A stretch of 64,000 bases of DNA. Origin: Streptomyces fradiae (GTDB taxonomy: Bacteria; Actinomycetota; Actinomycetes; Streptomycetales; Streptomycetaceae). The stretch's first letter is position 1. Every line of letters begins with the position of its first letter. The notes under the pieces are model-generated. The model made no database searches. It had not been told where the DNA came from and saw only the letters and a list, made by a program, of their open reading frames with translations. The translations under genes were made by a program, and so were the position numbers. The DNA lies in the NCBI RefSeq assembly GCF_041270065.1, contig NZ_CP065958.1:930001-994000 (forward strand), in the 5' to 3' direction. Positions 61,051 to 64,000 of the stretch are shown one piece after another.

Positions 61051-62532
61051 ATGACGCCCGATATGACGCACCGGAAGAACGCCCGCCGGCTCCACCACTG
61101 GCGGCACGACCTGATCGAGCTGGCGGCCCTGTTCACCGCCGTGGTGGTGGCCGACTCGATCGCCAAGACCGTGGTGAAGGGCCCCGACGGCCCTTACCTG
61201 CTGGTGTTCTCGGCGATCGCGCTGGTCGCCACGGCCGCCTTCCACACGTGGTGGGCCCGGCGGCACAGTCATGCGCCGCCCGCCGACGATCCCGGCGGCA
61301 GCGGGGTGACGTCCCCGCTGCCGCCGGACGCGGTTTCCGGCGAGGCCCCCACCCCCGTGGGGGACTCCGCCGGAACGGCCACCAGCCTGTGGCGGCTGCG
61401 GACCACGGTCCGCGACGCCCCGGGCAGCCTGGCCGCGCTGTGCGCGGTGCTCGCCCGGCACGGGGTCGACATCCTGACCCTGCAGACGCACCCGCTGGCC
61501 GAGGGCACGGTGGACGAGTTCCTGCTCCGCGCGCCCGCCGGTCTCGAGGCGGGCGTGCTCACGCGGGAGATCGCCGCGGCCGGCGGCACCGACACCTGGA
61601 CCGAGCGCGCCGACGCCCATGACCTGGTCGACACCCCGACCCGGGTGCTCGGCCTGGCCACCCGCACCGCGCTCGACGCGGCCGAACTGCCCCTGGCGCT
61701 GCGCCAGCTGCTCGGCCGCTGCACCCTGCGCTCCGTACCGCCGGTCTCCCTCTCCGGCCGCCCGACCGGAGACCACGCCCCGGTGGAGGGGGTCCTGGAG
61801 GAGACCGCGATGCGGCTGCGCGACCCGAACGGCGGGACGCTGGTGATCGAGCGGCCGTATCTGCCGTTCACGCCCACCGAGTTCGCCCGGGCCCGCGCCC
61901 TGGTGGAGCTCGACGCCCGGCTCGGGCCGCGGCTGCCGCGCGGCCTGGACGTGCTGACGCTGCCCGAGGGCAACGACATCACCGTGCGCCGCGCCGACCA
62001 GCGCGACCTGGCCGCCGCGCGGGCCATGCACGACCGCTGCTCCGAGCGGACCCTGGCGCTGCGCTACCACGGCCCGGTCGGCGACGCCGACCGCTACCTC
62101 GACCACCTGCTCAGCCCCCGGTTCGGCCGGACGCTCGCCGTGCAGACGGCCTCCGGCCGGGTCGTCGCCCTGGGCCATCTGCTGTGGGACGGCGACGAGA
62201 CCGAGGTCGCCCTGCTCGTCGAGGACGAGTGGCAGCGGCGCGGCATCGGCTCCGAACTCCTCGGCCGTCTGGTGGCGCTCGCGGAGGAGGCCGGCTGCGA
62301 CAGCGTCTACGCGGTGACCCAGTCCTCCAACACCGGCATGGTGGCCGCCATGCGGGCGCTGAACCTGCCCCTCGACTACCAGATCGAGGAGGGCACCCTG
62401 GTCATCACCGCCCGCCTGGCCGGCCGCCCGGCGAGCGCCGCCGGCCCCCGGGCGGAGTCCGACGTGGCTACGCCCGCGCGGCCCGCTCCGGACTCCGCCG
62501 GCTCTCCGACGGGGTGGCGGACCCGGCGCTGA
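61051..62532 (+). CDS. ACT-domain GNAT acetyltransferase with N-terminal membrane anchor
   Basis: 493-aa protein. Residues about 16-65 contain two predicted membrane helices (LIELAALFTAVVVADSIA and LLVFSAIALVATAAFHTWW) with a His/Arg-rich cytoplasmic flank. An ACT domain (LWRLRTTVRDAPGSLAALCAVLARHGVDIL, about residues 112-170) then leads into a long linker and a C-terminal GNAT domain (DEWQRRGIGSELLGRLVALAEEAG). Actinobacterial ACT-GNAT enzymes are amino-acid-regulated protein lysine acetyltransferases; a membrane anchor would localise this one. GAGG precedes the ATG. It converges with and overlaps the PLP enzyme gene by 65 bp. Confidence 0.85.
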   Translation: MTPDMTHRKNARRLHHWRHDLIELAALFTAVVVADSIAKTVVKGPDGPYLLVFSAIALVATAAFHTWWARRHSHAPPADDPGGSGVTSPLPPDAVSGEAPTPVGDSAGTATSLWRLRTTVRDAPGSLAALCAVLARHGVDILTLQTHPLAEGTVDEFLLRAPAGLEAGVLTREIAAAGGTDTWTERADAHDLVDTPTRVLGLATRTALDAAELPLALRQLLGRCTLRSVPPVSLSGRPTGDHAPVEGVLEETAMRLRDPNGGTLVIERPYLPFTPTEFARARALVELDARLGPRLPRGLDVLTLPEGNDITVRRADQRDLAAARAMHDRCSERTLALRYHGPVGDADRYLDHLLSPRFGRTLAVQTASGRVVALGHLLWDGDETEVALLVEDEWQRRGIGSELLGRLVALAEEAGCDSVYAVTQSSNTGMVAAMRALNLPLDYQIEEGTLVITARLAGRPASAAGPRAESDVATPARPAPDSAGSPTGWRTRR

Positions 62533-63685
62533 GCGCCTGTGTGAGGTCCCGCCACAGGTCCTCGACGTCCTCCAGGCCCACGGACATGCGCAGCAGCCGG
62601 TCGCTGATGCCGCCGGTGCGCCGGTCCGAGGGATCGACGATGCGGTGGCTGATCGAGGCGGGGTGCTGGATGAGCGAGTCGACGCTGCCGAGGCTGACCG
62701 CCGGCGTGATGAGCCGTACCGCGCCGATCACGTCGTGCGGGTCGCCGTACACCTCGAAGGCGATCATCGCCCCGCCGATCCGCGGATAGTGCACGCGCGC
62801 GATCCGCGGGTCGCCGGCCAGCCGCCGGACCAGGTCGGCGGCGGTCGCCGAGGCGGCCCGTACCCGTACCGGAAGCGTGGACAGGCCGCGCAGCAGCAGA
62901 TAGCCGGCCAGCGGGTGCAGCACGCCGCCGGTGGCGAAGCGCACCTGGCGCAGGGTACGGGCGAACTCCTCGTCGCAGGCGACGACACCGCCCATGACGT
63001 CGCCGTGACCCCCGAGGTACTTGGTGGCGCTGTGCAGCACGATCCGCGCGCCGAGCTCGGCGGGCCGCTGGAGCACCGGGGTGGCGAAGGTGTTGTCGAC
63101 CAGGAGCGGCACCTCGCCGCAGGAGTGGGCCAGGGCCCGGATGTCCACCTCGGCGAGGGTCGGGTTGGCCGGGGTCTCGACCATGACCAGGCCGGTGTCG
63201 GGCCGGATGGCGTCCGCGACGCCGGCCGGGTCGGTCCAGGTGACCTCGGTGCCGAGCAGTCCGGCGTTCAGCAGGTGGTCGCTGCAGCCGTACAGCGGGC
63301 GGACCGCCACCACGTGCCGCAGACCCTGACTCGCGCGGGCGAGCAGCACGGCGCTGAGCGCCGCCATGCCGCTGGCGAAGGCGACCGCGGCGTCGGTGCC
63401 CTCCAGGCGGGCAAGGGCGGTCTCGAAGCGCCCGGTGGTGGGGTTGTCCAGGCGGGCGTAGACCGGCGGGCCGTCCGGGAGGACGCCGGTGGTGGCGAAC
63501 GCGTCGATGCGGGCCGCCTCCGCCCGGGCGTCGCGGGACGGGTAGGTGGTGGACAGGTCGAGCGGCGGGGCGTGCAGACCGAGCTCGGCGAGGTCGTCGC
63601 GGCCGGCGTGCACGGCTTCGGTGGCGAGTGCCCGGGTGGGGGCGGACTCGGCGGAGGACGCATGGGCGTTCCTGGTCATGTCCAT
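62468..63685 (-). CDS. Trans-sulfuration-type PLP enzyme (Cys/Met metabolism family)
   Basis: 405-aa fold-type I enzyme of the cystathionine gamma-synthase/gamma-lyase/methionine gamma-lyase family. YARLDNPTTGRFETALARLEG binds PLP phosphate from the partner subunit, the Asp is in LLVDNTFATP, and the Schiff-base Lys in LHSATKYLGGHGDVMGG. The C-terminal SLGSVDSLIQHPASISH is family-typical. Lyase versus synthase cannot be told. ATG 63685 or 63679 is the start. Divergent from an Lrp/AsnC regulator, its likely controller. Overlaps the convergent acetyltransferase gene by 65 bp. Confidence 0.9.
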   Translation of the reverse strand: MDMTRNAHASSAESAPTRALATEAVHAGRDDLAELGLHAPPLDLSTTYPSRDARAEAARIDAFATTGVLPDGPPVYARLDNPTTGRFETALARLEGTDAAVAFASGMAALSAVLLARASQGLRHVVAVRPLYGCSDHLLNAGLLGTEVTWTDPAGVADAIRPDTGLVMVETPANPTLAEVDIRALAHSCGEVPLLVDNTFATPVLQRPAELGARIVLHSATKYLGGHGDVMGGVVACDEEFARTLRQVRFATGGVLHPLAGYLLLRGLSTLPVRVRAASATAADLVRRLAGDPRIARVHYPRIGGAMIAFEVYGDPHDVIGAVRLITPAVSLGSVDSLIQHPASISHRIVDPSDRRTGGISDRLLRMSVGLEDVEDLWRDLTQALSAGSATPSESRRSPERAARA

Positions 63686-63733
63686 GCGGCGCACTCTGAA
63701 CGGATACCGCCGGGTAGCGGGAAATCGCCGTGC

Positions 63734-63739
63734 TACGTT
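63734..63739 (+). promoter_or_regulatory. -10 element of a probably leaderless lrp-type promoter
   Basis: TACGTT lies 6 bp before the ATG of the Lrp/AsnC gene; there is no ribosome binding site, so the transcript is probably leaderless. Confidence 0.45.
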
Positions 63740-63745
63740 CGGCCA

Positions 63746-64000
63746 ATGGCTGATTCTGTCGTACTGGACCCGGTCGATCTGCACATTCTTCGCCTGCTGC
63801 AGAACGACGCCCGGACCACCTACCGGGAGCTCGCCGCCGAGGTGGGGGTGGCTCCGTCCACCTGTCTCGACCGAGTGGCACGGCTGCGCCGCACCGGCGT
63901 GATCCTCGGACACCGGCTACAGCTGAATCCGGCCAAACTCGGCCGGGGCCTGGAAGCGCTGCTGCTCGTCCAGGTGCGCCCGCACCGCCGGGAACTCATC
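63746..64000 (+). CDS. Lrp/AsnC-family regulator, C-terminal part outside the window
   Basis: The first 85 residues are visible: a helix-turn-helix (LHILRLLQNDARTTYRELAAEVGVAPSTCLDRVARLRRTGVI, in pieces) and the start of the RAM ligand-binding domain (ALLLVQVRPHRRE). The gene runs off the right edge. Divergent from the trans-sulfuration enzyme, which it probably regulates in response to an amino acid. Confidence 0.9.
   Translation, partial: MADSVVLDPVDLHILRLLQNDARTTYRELAAEVGVAPSTCLDRVARLRRTGVILGHRLQLNPAKLGRGLEALLLVQVRPHRRELI

Overview
The window is high-GC actinobacterial DNA, almost certainly from a Streptomyces or a very close relative. The signs are strong G/C bias at third codon positions, many GTG starts, purine-rich ribosome binding sites, a mycothiol-dependent enzyme family, an F420-type luciferase-like oxidoreductase, a MurT/GatD pair, an ECF41 sigma factor, an NlpC/P60 hydrolase behind a c-di-AMP riboswitch, and a PhoD phosphatase behind PHO-box-like repeats. 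It looks like chromosomal arm or near-core sequence. I see no rRNA, tRNA, insertion sequence, prophage or CRISPR array.

Layout. 1-9.5 kb: an orphan LuxR regulator lacking a phospho-acceptor, an MHS-type MFS transporter, a glutathione peroxidase/methyltransferase pair, a P450, a VOC protein, and an acyl-CoA dehydrogenase divergent from a TetR regulator with an operator between them. 9.5-17 kb: core functions (murT-gatD, pfkA, a CtaG-like protein, a DUF3048 lipoprotein, a PlsC acyltransferase). 17-24 kb: a secreted S33 peptidase and a complete urease operon ureABCFGD on the minus strand. 23.6-26.4 kb: an orphan Phd/YefM antitoxin divergent from a ClpP-like protein that has lost all three catalytic residues, a small helical protein, then a ydaO-type c-di-AMP riboswitch controlling a secreted NlpC/P60 hydrolase. 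26.5-31.2 kb: biotin genes, bioF divergent from bioBAD. 31-37.6 kb: small enzymes and a translationally coupled pair of CNNM/CorC-type membrane proteins. 37.6-45.5 kb: an amino-acid permease with a LysA-family decarboxylase and a divergent PucR regulator, a DoxX/cupin/LysR cluster, and an MFS exporter preceded by three 21-bp operator-like repeats. 45.6-54.9 kb: purB with a frameshifted mug glycosylase, ROK, GntR and ECF41 regulators, an alpha/beta hydrolase overlapping an EamA transporter, and a MocR regulator. 54.9-64 kb: PHO-like 16-bp repeats and phoD, a SWIM zinc-finger/DUF6493 gene pair, a membrane-anchored ACT-GNAT acetyltransferase, and a trans-sulfuration-type PLP enzyme divergent from an Lrp regulator that runs off the end.

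Most promising leads. (1) The divergent phd / catalytically dead clpP / 101-aa gene cluster at 23.6-24.9 kb. (2) Four 16-bp tandem repeats carrying a PHO-box core just upstream of phoD but with a non-canonical period. (3) A c-di-AMP riboswitch whose conserved 3' strand can pair with the Shine-Dalgarno sequence of the downstream hydrolase. (4) The helically phased 21-bp operator array in front of an MFS exporter whose regulator is not in the window. (5) A Cys/His-rich tail on BioB.
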